Shown here piece after piece: positions 18,605 through 28,346 of a stretch of DNA of 64,000 bases. Made by a program: the position numbers and the translations under genes. How positions within the stretch are numbered: the stretch's first letter is position 1; each line of letters starts with the position of its first letter. Under the pieces are notes generated by a model. That model searched no databases and had not been told where the DNA came from. It saw only the letters and a program-made list of their open reading frames with translations. This DNA is from Nostoc linckia z4. GTDB lineage: Bacteria > Cyanobacteriota > Cyanobacteriia > Cyanobacteriales > Nostocaceae. The stretch lies in contig NZ_LAHA01000023.1 of assembly GCF_002608075.1 (NCBI RefSeq), positions 20,243-84,242 on the forward strand. The letters run 5' to 3'.

Positions 18605-19222
18605 TTAAAGCGGATAGTTTTTGTCGAAGCTTTCACGAGTTAGTGGTTGCTGTAACTCTATACCTTCACCACCCAAAACATCCAAGGGTTTACCATTCAC
18701 GTCGATGTAAACTTTGGCTTTTGGATTTAAACTTGTTGCAGTATAAACAACTTGCCCCACACGACCTATCATTGAGGCACTACCACCACCGCGAGTAAAT
18801 TCTTCAGATAAATTCACGCGAACTTCATCGCTGTCCGCTTTCAGTCCTAATAATTTAGTTCCCTTGGGAATAGTTGTGGAATCTGTTCCTTCTGTTGGGC
18901 CTGCTAACAAGCTTTCAAAAGCTGCTTCTAAAGCTTGGTTGGGTCGTACAGCAGCTACTTTCACAGAATGGGGAACCAAAGCAATATTTTTATTCTTTGG
19001 TCTTAGCCAATAAACATTGGCAGTTTGTTCATTAGCTGGCTGTCTAGTTGATGGCTGTCCTGGCTGTTCAATACCTTGAGAGGGTTTTGACGGTGTAGGG
19101 GTATTGTTAGATTGTGAAGTTAACCAAGCCACACCGCCACCTACCGCTACAACTGCTGCTGCGACACCTGCAATTATGCCTGAAGAAATACGATTAGATC
19201 CTTGTTGGTCTTTCATGTTCAA
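18605..19222 (-). CDS. GerMN domain protein, membrane anchored
   Basis: The protein has 205 residues. After a short cytoplasmic stretch, residues about 13-33 form a membrane segment (GIIAGVAAAVVAVGGGVAWL). A Pro/Ser/Thr-rich linker follows, then a GerMN domain from about residue 68 (ANVYWLRPKNKNIALVPHSVKV ... SEEFTRGGGSASMIGRVGQVVYTAT). GerMN domains occur in spore-germination and cell-wall-associated proteins and are common in non-sporulating cyanobacteria; the ligand is unknown. An ATG two codons into the frame (MKDQQGS) is an equally good start. Confidence 0.88.
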   Translation of the reverse strand: MNMKDQQGSNRISSGIIAGVAAAVVAVGGGVAWLTSQSNNTPTPSKPSQGIEQPGQPSTRQPANEQTANVYWLRPKNKNIALVPHSVKVAAVRPNQALEAAFESLLAGPTEGTDSTTIPKGTKLLGLKADSDEVRVNLSEEFTRGGGSASMIGRVGQVVYTATSLNPKAKVYIDVNGKPLDVLGGEGIELQQPLTRESFDKNYPL

Positions 19223-19536
19223 AACCTTCCTGACTGAGGGCTGAGATGGTAGTTATGTGAGGAGCAGCCTGGTTAAAGACGATACTGACATGTGGAGAGT
19301 TTCCCACAATTTAGACGAGGCTTCGTGCCTCAAAATCCGATTATTTTTTTAATCCTGCAAGTCCCTAATTCAATTTTAGAATTTGCACTTCTAGTCCGTC
19401 ACTGTCGAATTGTTTAAATTTTGGGAGATGGGGAGTGGGGAGATGGGGAGGTGGGGAGATGGGGAGGTGGGGAGGTGGGGAGATGAGTTTTTACCCTCTG
19501 CCCAATGCCCAATGCCCCATGCCCCATGCCCATTGT
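19223..19536. other. Intergenic region with G-rich 8-bp tandem repeats
   Basis: This 314-bp gap contains GGGGAGAT/GGGGAGGT units (8-bp period) at about 19425-19485 and CCCAATGCCCCATGCCCCATGCCC text just before the proS stop codon. No gene was found. Confidence 0.5.
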
Positions 19537-21345
19537 CTATTTGCCTATTGCCTCTTCAACCCACTGTTTGAGGGTTGCGATAACTTCTTCAATGGGAATT
19601 TCTTGGGATTTACGGGTTGCTCTTTCTACTACTTCGACTTTGCCGTTGGCGATCGCTCGCCCGGTTACAATCCTGTATGGGATGCCTATCAAGTCTGCAT
19701 CTTTGAATTTCACTCCAGCTCGTTCGTCGCGGTCATCGAGTAAGGTTTCGATGCCGGCTTGATTGAGTTGGGCGTAAAGTTTTTCGGCAATTTCCACTTG
19801 TTGAGTATCATTAATGTTAGGAATTGTGACGATGGCGTGATAAGGTGCGATCGCTACTGGCCAAATAATTCCATCTTTATCATAAGATTGCTCGACGGCA
19901 GCTTGGGCTAGACGCGATACGCCTACACCAAAACAACCCATGACTAGTGGTTTTTCTTCACCCTGTTCATTGGTATAAGTTGCTCCCATGCTTTGGGAAT
20001 ATTTAGTGCCTAATTGGAAGATGTGACCTGCTTCAATTCCCCTAGCGCTTTGTAGGGTTTGTTCTGGGTTATGAATGGCGCGATCGCCTGGTCTAGATTT
20101 ACGCACATCTACGACTAATTCTGGTAATTTAAATTGCTCGCCCCAGTTCGCACCTACTACGTGATAGCCAGTTTCATTCGCCCCTGTGACAAAGTTTTTT
20201 AAATCAACGGCTGTTCGATCCACCAAGCGCAAAAATTGAGGATGAATCTGTTTATTAGCGGCAATATAGTCATCTGGAATGTCTGGCGCAATGTAGCCTA
20301 AAGGCAGAGATTTCGCTGTCCATGTTTGCTGCACTTGGGAATTTGGTACGCTCAAATTGAGAATGGTTTGAGCGCCATAGTTAGAAGCTAATTTGGTCAA
20401 TTCATTTTGCAATTTGACTTCATTAACTTCTTGGTCGCCTCGGATGCTCACCAAAACCAATACCGTCACACCATTGTTATATACTGTTTGGTAAAGGACA
20501 TTTTTCACCACTTGGGTGGGAGAACATTGGAGGAATCTCGAAACTGTTTCAATGGTTTCTGTTCCAGGTGTATCGCGTTTTTCGTAGGTTGTAAACCGTG
20601 AGGGTTCGATATCGGCTGGTAAAGAAACAGCCTTTTCTACGTTAGCGGCGTATTTACCATCTTCAGTGTAGAGAACTTCGTCTTCGCCAGCTTCCGCCAA
20701 CACCATAAATTCTGTGGAACCAGAACCGCCAATTGCGCCAGAATCAGCTTCCACTGCCCGAAAAGCCAAGCCGCAACGCCTTAACATATTACTGTAAGCT
20801 TGATACATATCGTCGTAAGTTTTTTTGAGGCTAGCTTCATCGACGTGGAAGGAGTAGCCGTCTTTCATAATGAATTCGCGTCCGCGCATTAAACCAAAGC
20901 GGGGACGAATTTCATCGCGGAATTTAGTTTGAATTTGGTAAAGATGCAGAGGTAATTGGCGGTAGGAACGAATCATATCACGAGCGATCGCTGTGATTAC
21001 TTCTTCATGAGTCGGGCCTAATCCTAATTGTTGTTCGCGGCGGTCAATTAGGGAAAACATTATTCCCTCAGCTTTGGTGTAAGTATCCCAACGTCCCGAT
21101 TCCTTCCATAAATCAGCTGGTTGTAATTGCGGTAAAAGACATTCTTGTGCGCCTGTAGCGTTCATTTCTTCACGCACAATTTGGGAAACCTTTTGCAGTA
21201 CCCGCCACATTAAGGGGAGATAAGCATAGACACCACTACCGATGCGACGAATGTAACCTGCACGGAGTAATAATTTATGGCTGGGAATCTCAGCATCAGC
21301 TGGATCGTCCCGCAGTGTAACAAATAACATTTGTGATAGTCGCAT
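19537..21345 (-). CDS. proS: Prolyl-tRNA synthetase, bacterial type
   Basis: The enzyme charges tRNA-Pro. The 602-residue protein has the class II signatures: motif 1 region near [19 protein letters not shown], motif 2 ([21 protein letters not shown]) and motif 3 ([17 protein letters not shown]). An editing (INS) domain occupies about residues 225-410, and the anticodon-binding domain follows ([11 protein letters not shown]). Length and order match bacterial-type ProS. No T-box or other leader was identified upstream. Confidence 0.98.
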   Translation of the reverse strand: MRLSQMLFVTLRDDPADAEIPSHKLLLRAGYIRRIGSGVYAYLPLMWRVLQKVSQIVREEMNATGAQECLLPQLQPADLWKESGRWDTYTKAEGIMFSLIDRREQQLGLGPTHEEVITAIARDMIRSYRQLPLHLYQIQTKFRDEIRPRFGLMRGREFIMKDGYSFHVDEASLKKTYDDMYQAYSNMLRRCGLAFRAVEADSGAIGGSGSTEFMVLAEAGEDEVLYTEDGKYAANVEKAVSLPADIEPSRFTTYEKRDTPGTETIETVSRFLQCSPTQVVKNVLYQTVYNNGVTVLVLVSIRGDQEVNEVKLQNELTKLASNYGAQTILNLSVPNSQVQQTWTAKSLPLGYIAPDIPDDYIAANKQIHPQFLRLVDRTAVDLKNFVTGANETGYHVVGANWGEQFKLPELVVDVRKSRPGDRAIHNPEQTLQSARGIEAGHIFQLGTKYSQSMGATYTNEQGEEKPLVMGCFGVGVSRLAQAAVEQSYDKDGIIWPVAIAPYHAIVTIPNINDTQQVEIAEKLYAQLNQAGIETLLDDRDERAGVKFKDADLIGIPYRIVTGRAIANGKVEVVERATRKSQEIPIEEVIATLKQWVEEAIGK

Positions 21346-21595
21346 CGTTTATTACCTTTCCAAAATCGCTAATTTCTATGTCAACTAAAGTTTGAATTAT
21401 CAAGGATAAAGTACAAAGGGACTGGGGCAAAACCCTTCGGGTAGGGAAAAGGGCAAAACCCTTCGGGTAGGGAAAAGGGCAAAGGTCATAGGAAGAAGCA
21501 AAGACCCCTCGTTTTACCTTTCTCCTTTTCCCTTGATCCTTTCCCCTACCCGAAGCCATCTCCCCATTCCCCAATCACTTTAGGAGAAAACAACC
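21346..21595. other. Divergent intergenic region with duplicated repeat unit
   Basis: The spacer between proS and the acyltransferase contains two copies of GGCAAAACCCTTCGGGTAGG (about 21426-21474) and a CTTTTCCCTTGATCC tract. Each copy has an internal palindrome ACCCTTCGGGT. No gene was found. Confidence 0.5.
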
Positions 21596-22987
21596 TTGTC
21601 TAATGTAATTTATCAAGCACAGCCACCTTTAGAATTTATTCCTCCAGCATTCAACCCGTTATTCCTACGAGTTGTTCATTTGTTGTTACCAAGTTTCATC
21701 AAATGGCAAACACCCATTACCAAAATTGAAGCAGACAATGTAGAAGTTCTGGTAGACCTGTATCGTCAGTTCCAGGAGGGTAAGATCCGTTTTCTGCTGG
21801 CTTTTCGCCATCCTAAAACTGACGATCCCTTTGGTTTGGGTTACTTGCTGTCTCAACTCGTGCCAAAGGTAGCACGATCGCAAGGTACAGCGTTACAATT
21901 TCCGATTCACGCTCATTTTATCTACGATCGCGGTATTCCTCTATGGGCTGGTTCTCACCTTGGCTGGATTATGTCTGGTTTGGGTGGTACTCCGATTCAA
22001 CGGGGTAAGGCTGATTGGACTGGGTTACGTTCGGCGCGTGATTTGTTTGCTAATGGAAAATTTCCAATGGCTGCGTCGCCAGAAGGCGCTACCAATGGTT
22101 TGTCGGAGATTATCAGCCCCCTAGAACCAGGTATTGCCCAGTTAGGCTTTTGGTGTGCTGAGGATTTGCAAAAAGCTGGACGGGACGAACAGGTTTTAAT
22201 TGTACCAGTTGGAATTAAATATAGTTATGTTGATGCTCCTTGGGATGCGATCGCTAATCTTTTAGGTGAATTAGAAGCTGCTAGTGGTTTACCTGTAAAT
22301 GCACCACAACCAGGTAATGTTGCTACTGTAGAAACGCTATATCCGCGATTATTAACTTTGGCAGAACATTTACTTTCGCTGATGGAAGTATTTTACACGC
22401 GTTTCTATCATCAAAAACTACCAGATGCCAAAACTGTTGCTGAGCAAATTCCAGATAGAAATCAAGCGTTAGCAGTGCGTTTACAAGCTTTGTTGAATGC
22501 AGCCCTGTTAATATCAGAACAATATTTTGATTTGCAATCCAAAGGTACTTTAACTGACCGTTGTCGGCGAGTAGAACAAGCAGGGTGGAATTATATATTT
22601 AGAGAAGAATTTAAGGATGTGAAAGGAGTATCTGCTGTGGAAAAAGCTTTAGGCGATCGCGTTGCCGAAGAAGCCAATGCAAGAATGTGGCACATGCGTT
22701 TAGTGGAAAGCTTTGTGGCGGTTTCTGGTAATTATATTAAAGAAAAACCAACGGTAGAAAGATTTGCCGAAACAACTCTAATTTTATGGAAAATGATTGC
22801 TAAAATTCAAGGCGATAAAGCTCTCCAACGTCCTAATTTAGGAAAGGAAAAAGTCAAATTAACTGTGGGCGAACCTATATCTATTTCTGAACGTTACCCA
22901 GCATATAAAGAAAATCGTTTGGGTGCTAGACAAGCTGTTGCTGATGTAACCAATGATTTGCAACAAGGGTTGGAAAAATTGATTTAA
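21596..22987 (+). CDS. PlsC-like phospholipid/glycerol acyltransferase
   Basis: The 463-residue protein starts at TTG 21596, preceded by TAGGAG. It carries the acyltransferase HX4D motif as FRHPKTDD near residue 67 and a PEGxxxG motif (SPEGATNG) about 100 residues further. These are features of the LPLAT/PlsC superfamily, which transfers acyl chains to lysophosphatidic acid or related acceptors at the membrane. It is longer than ordinary PlsC (about 240 residues); the extra C-terminal half (helical, no recognised motif) is typical of a cyanobacterial subgroup. The actual acceptor is unknown. Confidence 0.8.
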   Translation: MSNVIYQAQPPLEFIPPAFNPLFLRVVHLLLPSFIKWQTPITKIEADNVEVLVDLYRQFQEGKIRFLLAFRHPKTDDPFGLGYLLSQLVPKVARSQGTALQFPIHAHFIYDRGIPLWAGSHLGWIMSGLGGTPIQRGKADWTGLRSARDLFANGKFPMAASPEGATNGLSEIISPLEPGIAQLGFWCAEDLQKAGRDEQVLIVPVGIKYSYVDAPWDAIANLLGELEAASGLPVNAPQPGNVATVETLYPRLLTLAEHLLSLMEVFYTRFYHQKLPDAKTVAEQIPDRNQALAVRLQALLNAALLISEQYFDLQSKGTLTDRCRRVEQAGWNYIFREEFKDVKGVSAVEKALGDRVAEEANARMWHMRLVESFVAVSGNYIKEKPTVERFAETTLILWKMIAKIQGDKALQRPNLGKEKVKLTVGEPISISERYPAYKENRLGARQAVADVTNDLQQGLEKLI

Positions 22988-23371
22988 AAAGGAAAATTAC
23001 AGTATTGACTACTATTGGCTCTTATCGTATGAAAGTTAAAATCCAATCGACGGCTGAGGAAATAGCTTATGCTTGGGATACTAATCGTAACAGTTAATCT
23101 TTCTTTGATGTCAAGTAAACTTTTAATGGGGTTTAAATCTAAGACTATTTTTGACTCATATAAACATCAAGTTATGTCTAGTTTATTTACCTATACTTAC
23201 TGATTTTTCTGTATCTGGGGCGGAAAAACGCACAATAACAATGCTCTGCTCTTGCCAAAGACAGGAAGGCAAGGTAACATCTACCTAGCTCGCCGTCTTA
23301 ACCTTCAACTACAGCTAAGACATCCTCTTTCTGGCGGGTGCTTGCATAGATTCAAGACTAGGCGAATCGGT
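22988..23371. other. Junction region left of the GC-rich gene pair
   Basis: This 384-bp stretch changes from AT-rich cyanobacterial DNA (to about 23235) to GC-richer DNA. No transposase remnant, tRNA or inverted repeat was recognised at the transition. An open frame from 23252 runs into the cupin gene without a stop but has no family features. Confidence 0.45.
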
Positions 23372-23935
23372 ATGAATCCAACTCAAACATTCCGGAGAAT
23401 CGTGACCGGCCATGACGACGCTGGCCACGCAGTGATTGTTTCAGACGCGCCACCCACCCGCGTGCAACAAGTGGGTGGCCCAGGTGGCCCAACTTTCTTT
23501 GAAGTGTGGAGCACTCGCGAAACACCCGCCATCATCGATCGGCAGTCCGGTGAGCCTGCCGAAAGCGGCTTGGTGCTGGCTCCTCCCAAGGGCGGTACAC
23601 GCATCCGCGTCATGGACTTCCCGCCTGAAGGCGACGCGATTCGCAAGTTGACGGAGACCGAAGCCGCCGAGAAATTTGGCGAGATGGGTGGCGCTGACGC
23701 CGCGCGATCCAAGGCAGGCGCTCCGCATCCTTTGATGCATCGCACGCAGACCATCGATTACGCGATCGTGCTAGAGGGTGAACTGACGCTGGTTGTGGAT
23801 CGCGGCGAGACGACCATCCACGCGGGCGACATCGTGATCCAGCGCGGAACCAATCATGCATGGGCGAACCGCTCGAACAAGAACTGCCGTGTCGCCTTTA
23901 TCCTGATCGACGGTCAGTTCACGGACGGATTATGA
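23372..23935 (+). CDS. Cupin domain protein (GC-rich, likely acquired)
   Basis: The product from the ATG at 23372 has 187 residues. The C-terminal half is a cupin barrel: HPLMHRTQTIDYAIVLEGELTLVVDRGET followed by LVVD...GDIVIQRGTNHAWANRSNKNCRVAF, where His/Glu positions of motif 1 are partly kept (H-x-T-x-x-x-D-Y) and motif 2 has the His of NHAW. The N-terminal half (TFRRIVTGHDDAGHAVIVSD) is typical of a group found next to catabolic genes in Proteobacteria. Codon third positions are mostly G or C, unlike neighbours. The next gene begins 16 bp downstream with CAGGAG as ribosome site, so both form one unit. Confidence 0.85.
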   Translation: MNPTQTFRRIVTGHDDAGHAVIVSDAPPTRVQQVGGPGGPTFFEVWSTRETPAIIDRQSGEPAESGLVLAPPKGGTRIRVMDFPPEGDAIRKLTETEAAEKFGEMGGADAARSKAGAPHPLMHRTQTIDYAIVLEGELTLVVDRGETTIHAGDIVIQRGTNHAWANRSNKNCRVAFILIDGQFTDGL

Positions 23936-23951
23936 TTCACAGGAGCCTTTC

Positions 23952-24521
23952 ATGCGTCTACCTCCGATTCTTCCTGAAAACCTGAGTCCTCAACTCCGCG
24001 AGGTACATGACGGCATCGCCAGCTTGGTCTCGCAAAAACAGAGCCGGATCGTCATCCTCAACGAACAGGGCGCATTGATCGGCCCGTTCCCGGCTATGCT
24101 GCACTTCCCGAAGTTCGGTGTGCCAGCCATGCTGCTCCAAAGGGCACTCGCGGCCGAGGCGTGCCTCCCCAAAACAGTCCGCGAGGTAGCAATCCTGACC
24201 GTCGGCGGAGCCTATAGCGCCCGCTACGAACTCTACGCGCACGAAATCACGGCTGCGGAAGTTGGCCTGTCGCCCTCTCAAGTTGCGACATTGGCGGCTG
24301 GTGGACGGCCTACGGATCTGAGCAACGAAGAAGCCATCGCCCACGATGTTGCACGGGCGTTGGTTGCCGGACACATCTTGCCAGCCTCTACCTATGAACG
24401 CGCAACGGAATTGTTGGGCCGGGATGGAGTCGGCGAACTTGTGTTTTTGATCGGCGGTTACTCTCTCATCGCAATGGTTTTGAACTGCTTCGACGTGCCA
24501 GTGCCCGGCGTCGATTCCTGA
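23952..24521 (+). CDS. Carboxymuconolactone decarboxylase-like protein (GC-rich, likely acquired)
   Basis: The 189-residue protein belongs to the carboxymuconolactone decarboxylase/AhpD fold: MLHFPKFGVPAMLLQRALAAEACLPKTVREVAILTVGGAYSARYELYAHEITAAEVGLS shows the family pattern R-E-x-x-I-L-x-V and Y-x-x-Y-A-H-E. The CxxC pair of AhpD peroxidases is absent, so a peroxidase role is unlikely and a lactone or aromatic acid role is possible. It is the second gene of a GC-rich pair with the cupin gene. Its codon use resembles Proteobacteria rather than this cyanobacterium. Confidence 0.85.
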   Translation: MRLPPILPENLSPQLREVHDGIASLVSQKQSRIVILNEQGALIGPFPAMLHFPKFGVPAMLLQRALAAEACLPKTVREVAILTVGGAYSARYELYAHEITAAEVGLSPSQVATLAAGGRPTDLSNEEAIAHDVARALVAGHILPASTYERATELLGRDGVGELVFLIGGYSLIAMVLNCFDVPVPGVDS

Positions 24522-24594
24522 CCGGGGTTTTGCTTTCATCCAAGCATGTAGTTATATCAAAAATGTCAATTCATACTCTGATCAGCAACGCCTT

Positions 24595-25146
24595 TTATTC
24601 TTTGGAAGTCTCTAAATGAGTTTCTAGCAAAGATGCGATCGCTTCTGGATGAATGTTCTTATATTTCTTTTTACCAAGCTGTAAAACACAGTTGGGAGCG
24701 CTGCTGCAACATTTTTGGCAACTGGTATGTTCGATGGTAACTTTGTCTAACAAACCGCGATCGCACAAAGTTTTTTCTAATTCTGATAATAAGCCTTTAC
24801 CGCCACGTTTGAGACAACCGGACTTTTGACACACCATAATTTTGGCTTTTGGTGTGAGTGGCAAATTTTGAATTGGACAAGTACCAATTGGCGTGACTTG
24901 ACAGGCTTTGATTTTAATTTCACCTGTGTGCGAGTCTAACTCACTATAAGCAAAAACGCGAATTTCTTCACCAGGAACTAACAACAAACTCAGAGGACGA
25001 CGCAACTCTTTTGGCAATTTAATTTCCATAGTTCCATCTGAAACTGCCAGTTGCAAATATTTATATTTTTTGGGTTCTGCACCAACAAAACCTAAAAACT
25101 GTCCTTCAAGGTTCAATTCTGATAACGTAAAATACTTTCTACCCAT
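24595..25146 (-). CDS. Thioredoxin-like [2Fe-2S] ferredoxin domain protein
   Basis: The 183-residue protein has an N-terminal beta-rich part (LNLEGQFLGFVGAEPKKYKY) and a C-terminal domain from about residue 100 with cysteines in CQKSGCLKRGG and CQKCCSSAPNC. This spacing is that of thioredoxin-fold [2Fe-2S] ferredoxins (Shethna/NuoE-like). It probably carries electrons, partner unknown. It lies 120 bp downstream of nifT on the same strand, so it could be part of or read through from the nif cluster, but similar proteins also occur outside nif regions. Confidence 0.82.
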   Translation of the reverse strand: MGRKYFTLSELNLEGQFLGFVGAEPKKYKYLQLAVSDGTMEIKLPKELRRPLSLLLVPGEEIRVFAYSELDSHTGEIKIKACQVTPIGTCPIQNLPLTPKAKIMVCQKSGCLKRGGKGLLSELEKTLCDRGLLDKVTIEHTSCQKCCSSAPNCVLQLGKKKYKNIHPEAIASLLETHLETSKE

Positions 25147-25266
25147 GATTGATTAAAAGTAATTGGGCATGGAAAAAGGACAAGGTAGACAAGGTAGACA
25201 AGGGAGAGGGAGAAAGATTGCTACCTTGTCCCCTTGTCCCCCTTGTCTCCCCCAGTCCCCTGCCTC

Positions 25267-25470
25267 TTACGCGAGGCGTTTTGCTTCCACAGTTTGCGGT
25301 AGATTGGCTACATCTGGTAATTCACGAAATTCTAATTCCCAGCCATTTGCTAAGGTCAAAATCTTACCTTCGCTGCCATCAGTTTGTTTGACTACTTCTT
25401 CTTCCAGGTCTTTTTTAGCAACGTAGACTACTAAAGTGCCGGCATCATTCACGCGTAACATTACTTTCAT
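25267..25470 (-). CDS. nifT: NifT/FixU family protein
   Basis: This 67-residue protein matches NifT/FixU ([24 protein letters not shown] ... LANGWELEF), a small conserved nif-cluster protein of unclear role. The start at 25470 is chosen because GAGGAG precedes it by 6 nt and the family begins MKVM. It overlaps the 3' end of nifZ by 26 bp, so the two are translationally close. Confidence 0.93.
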   Translation of the reverse strand: MKVMLRVNDAGTLVVYVAKKDLEEEVVKQTDGSEGKILTLANGWELEFRELPDVANLPQTVEAKRLA

Positions 25471-25732
25471 GAGACTCCTCAACAGATTCTAGTTCTTTTT
25501 TCTTACAGCCGACGACAATCCCTGTTTCTATGAAATGCACAGCATATATATAGGAACTCTGCAAATATGTGCCTATACTTGCTATGTAGCCGATATCTCC
25601 TTTCTTAGCTAAAACTTGGCCGATTTCTTTACCAGGAAAGGTACCATCGTTTTTAATTAGTTTGCGAAGTCTGACTTTTTCACCAATTTCAAAAGCAGGT
25701 GGTAAGTCTAACTCTAATTCATCACGTTGCAT
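25445..25732 (-). CDS. nifZ: NifZ family protein
   Basis: The 95-residue product has the NifZ core ([38 protein letters not shown]), which in other diazotrophs helps maturation of the P-cluster of nitrogenase MoFe protein. It overlaps nifV by 11 bp at its start and nifT by 26 bp at its end, forming a compact nifV-nifZ-nifT unit. Confidence 0.93.
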   Translation of the reverse strand: MQRDELELDLPPAFEIGEKVRLRKLIKNDGTFPGKEIGQVLAKKGDIGYIASIGTYLQSSYIYAVHFIETGIVVGCKKKELESVEESHESNVTRE

Positions 25733-26852
25733 GAGAATACCTCTGTTCTCTGGCCAAATTTAAGACTTCTTCTGTGGTTAAACTACGTTTTTTCTTTACT
25801 GACTGATGGCGCACTGCATCTAAAACTGATTGGGTTTCTTGTGGGTTCAAGAAAATTCCATGCTGTTGTAGTAAGTTGGAAACAGAATGTCTTCCAGAAT
25901 GTTTACCCACTACTAAGCGGCGTTCGCAACCGACTTCTTCGGGGGCAAATGGTTCGTAGGTGAGGGGATTGTGCAGGACGCCGTGAGCATGGATTCCGGA
26001 TTCGTGGGCGAAGGTGTTTTCCCCAACGATCGCTTTCCAAGGTGGTACTTCAGCGCCGGATGCAGAAGCAACTAGTTGAGACAGTCCCAGCAAATGAGAT
26101 GTGTCAATGCCTAAATCAACGCCATAGATGCGTTTGATGGCCATAACAACTTCTTCTAAGGCTGCATTTCCCGCTCTTTCACCCAAGCCGTTGACTGTGG
26201 TATTCACAGATGTGGCTCCGGCTTTGATCCCCGCCAAGGCGTTGGCGGTTGCTAAACCAAAATCATTGTGGGTGTGAATTTCCAGAGGAATTGTCAAAGC
26301 CGAAACGAGTTGCTTCACCTTTGTGTAAGTGGTGAAGGGATCGAGAACTCCTACGGTGTCGCAGAAGCGGAAGCGAGATGCACCCCATTCTTGGGCGGAA
26401 AGTGCTACATCCAACAGGAAACTTTCATCAGCTCTAGAAGAATCTTCTCCTCCCACTGCTACCCAAAGACCGCGATCGACAGCAAAGCTGATGGAATCTT
26501 TGAGTTTTTGTAAACTTATCCGCCACTGACCATGAAATTTAGTGGCAATTTGAATACCAGAGACGGGGATGGCAATATGGACTCGGTTGAGACCGCAGGC
26601 GATGGAAGCCTTAATATCTGAGATTACAGCGCGGTTCCATCCCAACAGTTTTGCTTGCAAACCCAAGTCAGAAATTGCAGCAATCGCTTGTGTTTCTTCA
26701 CCACCCATTGCTGGTATCCCCACTTCTAATTCAGGGATACCAATGGCATCGAGAAACTTGGCGATCGCTACTTTTTCTTTTAAGTTGAAAGCAACACCCG
26801 CCGCTTGTTCACCATCACGCAATGTAGTGTCATTAATTATGATTTGATTCAT
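25722..26852 (-). CDS. nifV: Homocitrate synthase NifV
   Basis: NifV condenses acetyl-CoA with 2-oxoglutarate to give homocitrate, the organic ligand of FeMo-cofactor. The 376-residue protein has the HMGL-like barrel with [16 protein letters not shown] at the start, [16 protein letters not shown] (metal ligands) near residue 195, and [17 protein letters not shown]. It is distinguished from isopropylmalate synthase by length (no regulatory C-terminal domain) and by its position before nifZ and nifT. Confidence 0.97.
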   Translation of the reverse strand: MNQIIINDTTLRDGEQAAGVAFNLKEKVAIAKFLDAIGIPELEVGIPAMGGEETQAIAAISDLGLQAKLLGWNRAVISDIKASIACGLNRVHIAIPVSGIQIATKFHGQWRISLQKLKDSISFAVDRGLWVAVGGEDSSRADESFLLDVALSAQEWGASRFRFCDTVGVLDPFTTYTKVKQLVSALTIPLEIHTHNDFGLATANALAGIKAGATSVNTTVNGLGERAGNAALEEVVMAIKRIYGVDLGIDTSHLLGLSQLVASASGAEVPPWKAIVGENTFAHESGIHAHGVLHNPLTYEPFAPEEVGCERRLVVGKHSGRHSVSNLLQQHGIFLNPQETQSVLDAVRHQSVKKKRSLTTEEVLNLAREQRYSHAT

Positions 26853-27024
26853 TGCAAATATCCCTCTCTTGGAAGTATTCTCAATATCCTTTCTCTCTAC
26901 AATTCTTAGTGATGGTAAATGCTAAAAATATCACAATACATAAGCAGGATACATGATCCTCAATTATTGCTCATTTAGCAATATCACATCTGTATGACAA
27001 AGAACTAAAAATTGGTATAATTTA
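26853..27024. other. Region upstream of nifV
   Basis: AT-rich spacer of 172 bp between nifV and a possible 38-codon ORF. It should contain the nifV ribosome site and possibly a promoter; no certain NtcA box (GTA-N8-TAC) was found. Confidence 0.4.
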
Positions 27025-27141
27025 CTAATCTTTTTTACCGATGTCAGTTGTAAATTGTTCAAGTAGTAAATAACTAATATAGCTATTAGCAAGCCCGGAA
27101 AAAATTAACATACAGAACCCAGCAATTAATGTAGTAATCAT
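27025..27141 (-). CDS. Possible 38-residue membrane micro-protein in the nif cluster
   Basis: On the minus strand, ATG at 27141 opens a 38-codon frame to TAG at 27025, between nifV and the DUF2949 gene. GAGG lies 8 nt before the ATG. The product has a hydrophobic centre (AGFCMLIFSGLANSYISYLL) and ends in GKKD, the pattern of a single-pass micro-protein. All neighbours from nifP to nifT read the same way. No family is recognised. Confidence 0.45.
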   Translation of the reverse strand: MITTLIAGFCMLIFSGLANSYISYLLLEQFTTDIGKKD

Positions 27142-27239
27142 CTCAGGAACCTCATATTTTTTATAGCATTGGTGTGTAGTTTAATCTCAGTAAAAAAGAA
27201 TTCTGAATTCTCAATCATGAATTCTCAGTTACAAATTAG

Positions 27240-27437
27240 TTAACTTTGTTCTGCTAACCAGTCAAAAATTTTTCCTAACTGGTCTAAGTTAACTAAACCA
27301 TACTGCCAGAGAAGCATCGGTAACGGGCCATTGTTTAACTCACGGTGTCGTAGCGCTACAGCAATATCAGCATTTGAAAGTTCAAGTTCATGGTGTAAAA
27401 ATTTGATGAGTTGAATATCTCGGTTACGAGTTGACAT
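27240..27437 (-). CDS. DUF2949 family small protein
   Basis: A 65-residue protein starting at the ATG at 27437 (STRNRDIQLIKFLHHELELS). The pattern ELSNADIAVALRHRELNNGPLPMLLWQYGLVNLDQLGKIFDWL is that of DUF2949, a small cyanobacterial family with helix-turn-helix-like features and no known function. The upstream extension of the frame consists of low-complexity repeat DNA and is not coding. It lies between nifV and the 86-residue gene in the nif cluster; the same type of small genes occurs there in other Nostocales as far as I recall. Confidence 0.8.
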   Translation of the reverse strand: MSTRNRDIQLIKFLHHELELSNADIAVALRHRELNNGPLPMLLWQYGLVNLDQLGKIFDWLAEQS

Positions 27438-27940
27438 AGTTGAACTTTCAATTTCTTCAGTTGGAAAAGAATTAAAAATTCCTAGCTTGGGCATGGGGGA
27501 TGGGGCATTGGGGAGCCACTGCGGTCTTGGGGTCTCCCCAAGTGGAGCAAGTGGCGTCATTGGGCATGGGACAGAAGAGAAACAGAAAGTTTTTCGTGAC
27601 TCCTGACTCCTGAATTCTGAATTCTGAATTCTCCTTTACTTCCGCCATGCAGTAGGAATTCTTCTCAGTTTGCAATAGAATTTGCTAGCAGACAGTAACT
27701 TCAACTTCTAAACCTATTCAATATTTATGCATCCCTGCAAAGAGCTATGCTTGTGTGATGAATTCAAGATTAATAAGCTCTAGTAGATTTGACCTTGCAC
27801 ATCTTTTGCTCTTGGTTGTTAACTGTTGACAGTGAATGGTTAGGGGTCAACAAACTTAGAAAATAACTGTGCAATTTAAAAGCCTCATAGCTTATTGGTC
27901 TAGATAATGTTTGTCAACAATATTTATGACTTAACACTCA
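27438..27940. other. Intergenic region with repeats and a hairpin
   Basis: This 503-bp gap in the nif cluster contains a perfect hairpin CTTGGGG-TCT-CCCCAAG at 27526-27542, ATGGGGCATTGGGG text, a run of GAATTCTGAATTCTGAATTC (27604-27632), and AT-rich DNA. No gene is supported. Confidence 0.5.
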
Positions 27941-28201
27941 TCACTTATATTGCCAGCAACGCTCTAACCACTCGACTAATTCGTGACGAGAAGCGAGAAA
28001 TTGCATAACCGTACTGCGAATTAGAATCCCTTCTAGCAAATTATTGACTTGCACCCGTAAAGAACCATCCGGAAGACAGGAACTTTGAATTTTTAATTCT
28101 TGCAAACGGTGATAAATTCGCCAGCGATCGCTCAAAGGAATCTGCAAAACTTGTTCGCCTGAAGGCTCGGAATTAATTTGTGAAGGATTTAATTTTTTCA
28201 T
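27941..28201 (-). CDS. Small conserved-looking protein in the nif cluster, function unknown
   Basis: An 86-residue soluble protein (LNPSQINSEPSGEQVLQIPLSD ... HELVEWLERCWQYK). I do not recognise a named domain. Alternation of charged and hydrophobic residues and the intact length suggest a real gene; its place between nifP and nifV on the same strand supports a nitrogen-fixation-linked or heterocyst-related role, which is inference. Confidence 0.7.
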   Translation of the reverse strand: MKKLNPSQINSEPSGEQVLQIPLSDRWRIYHRLQELKIQSSCLPDGSLRVQVNNLLEGILIRSTVMQFLASRHELVEWLERCWQYK

Positions 28202-28346
28202 AGTGGCAAAAGGGGATAAGGAAGATGAGAAGGATGTAACTTGAGCTTCTCTTTGAGAGACGCTAGCGCGAACCCGCAGAGTGGGAGATCGGACAGAATA
28301 ATTACTAACTCCTAACCCCTAACTCTTAACTCCTAACTTCTAACTC

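Noticed and set aside
23958..24539. 193-codon antisense ORF over the decarboxylase-like gene
   Set aside because: Long antisense frames are expected in GC-rich DNA. The plus-strand frame has clear family features.
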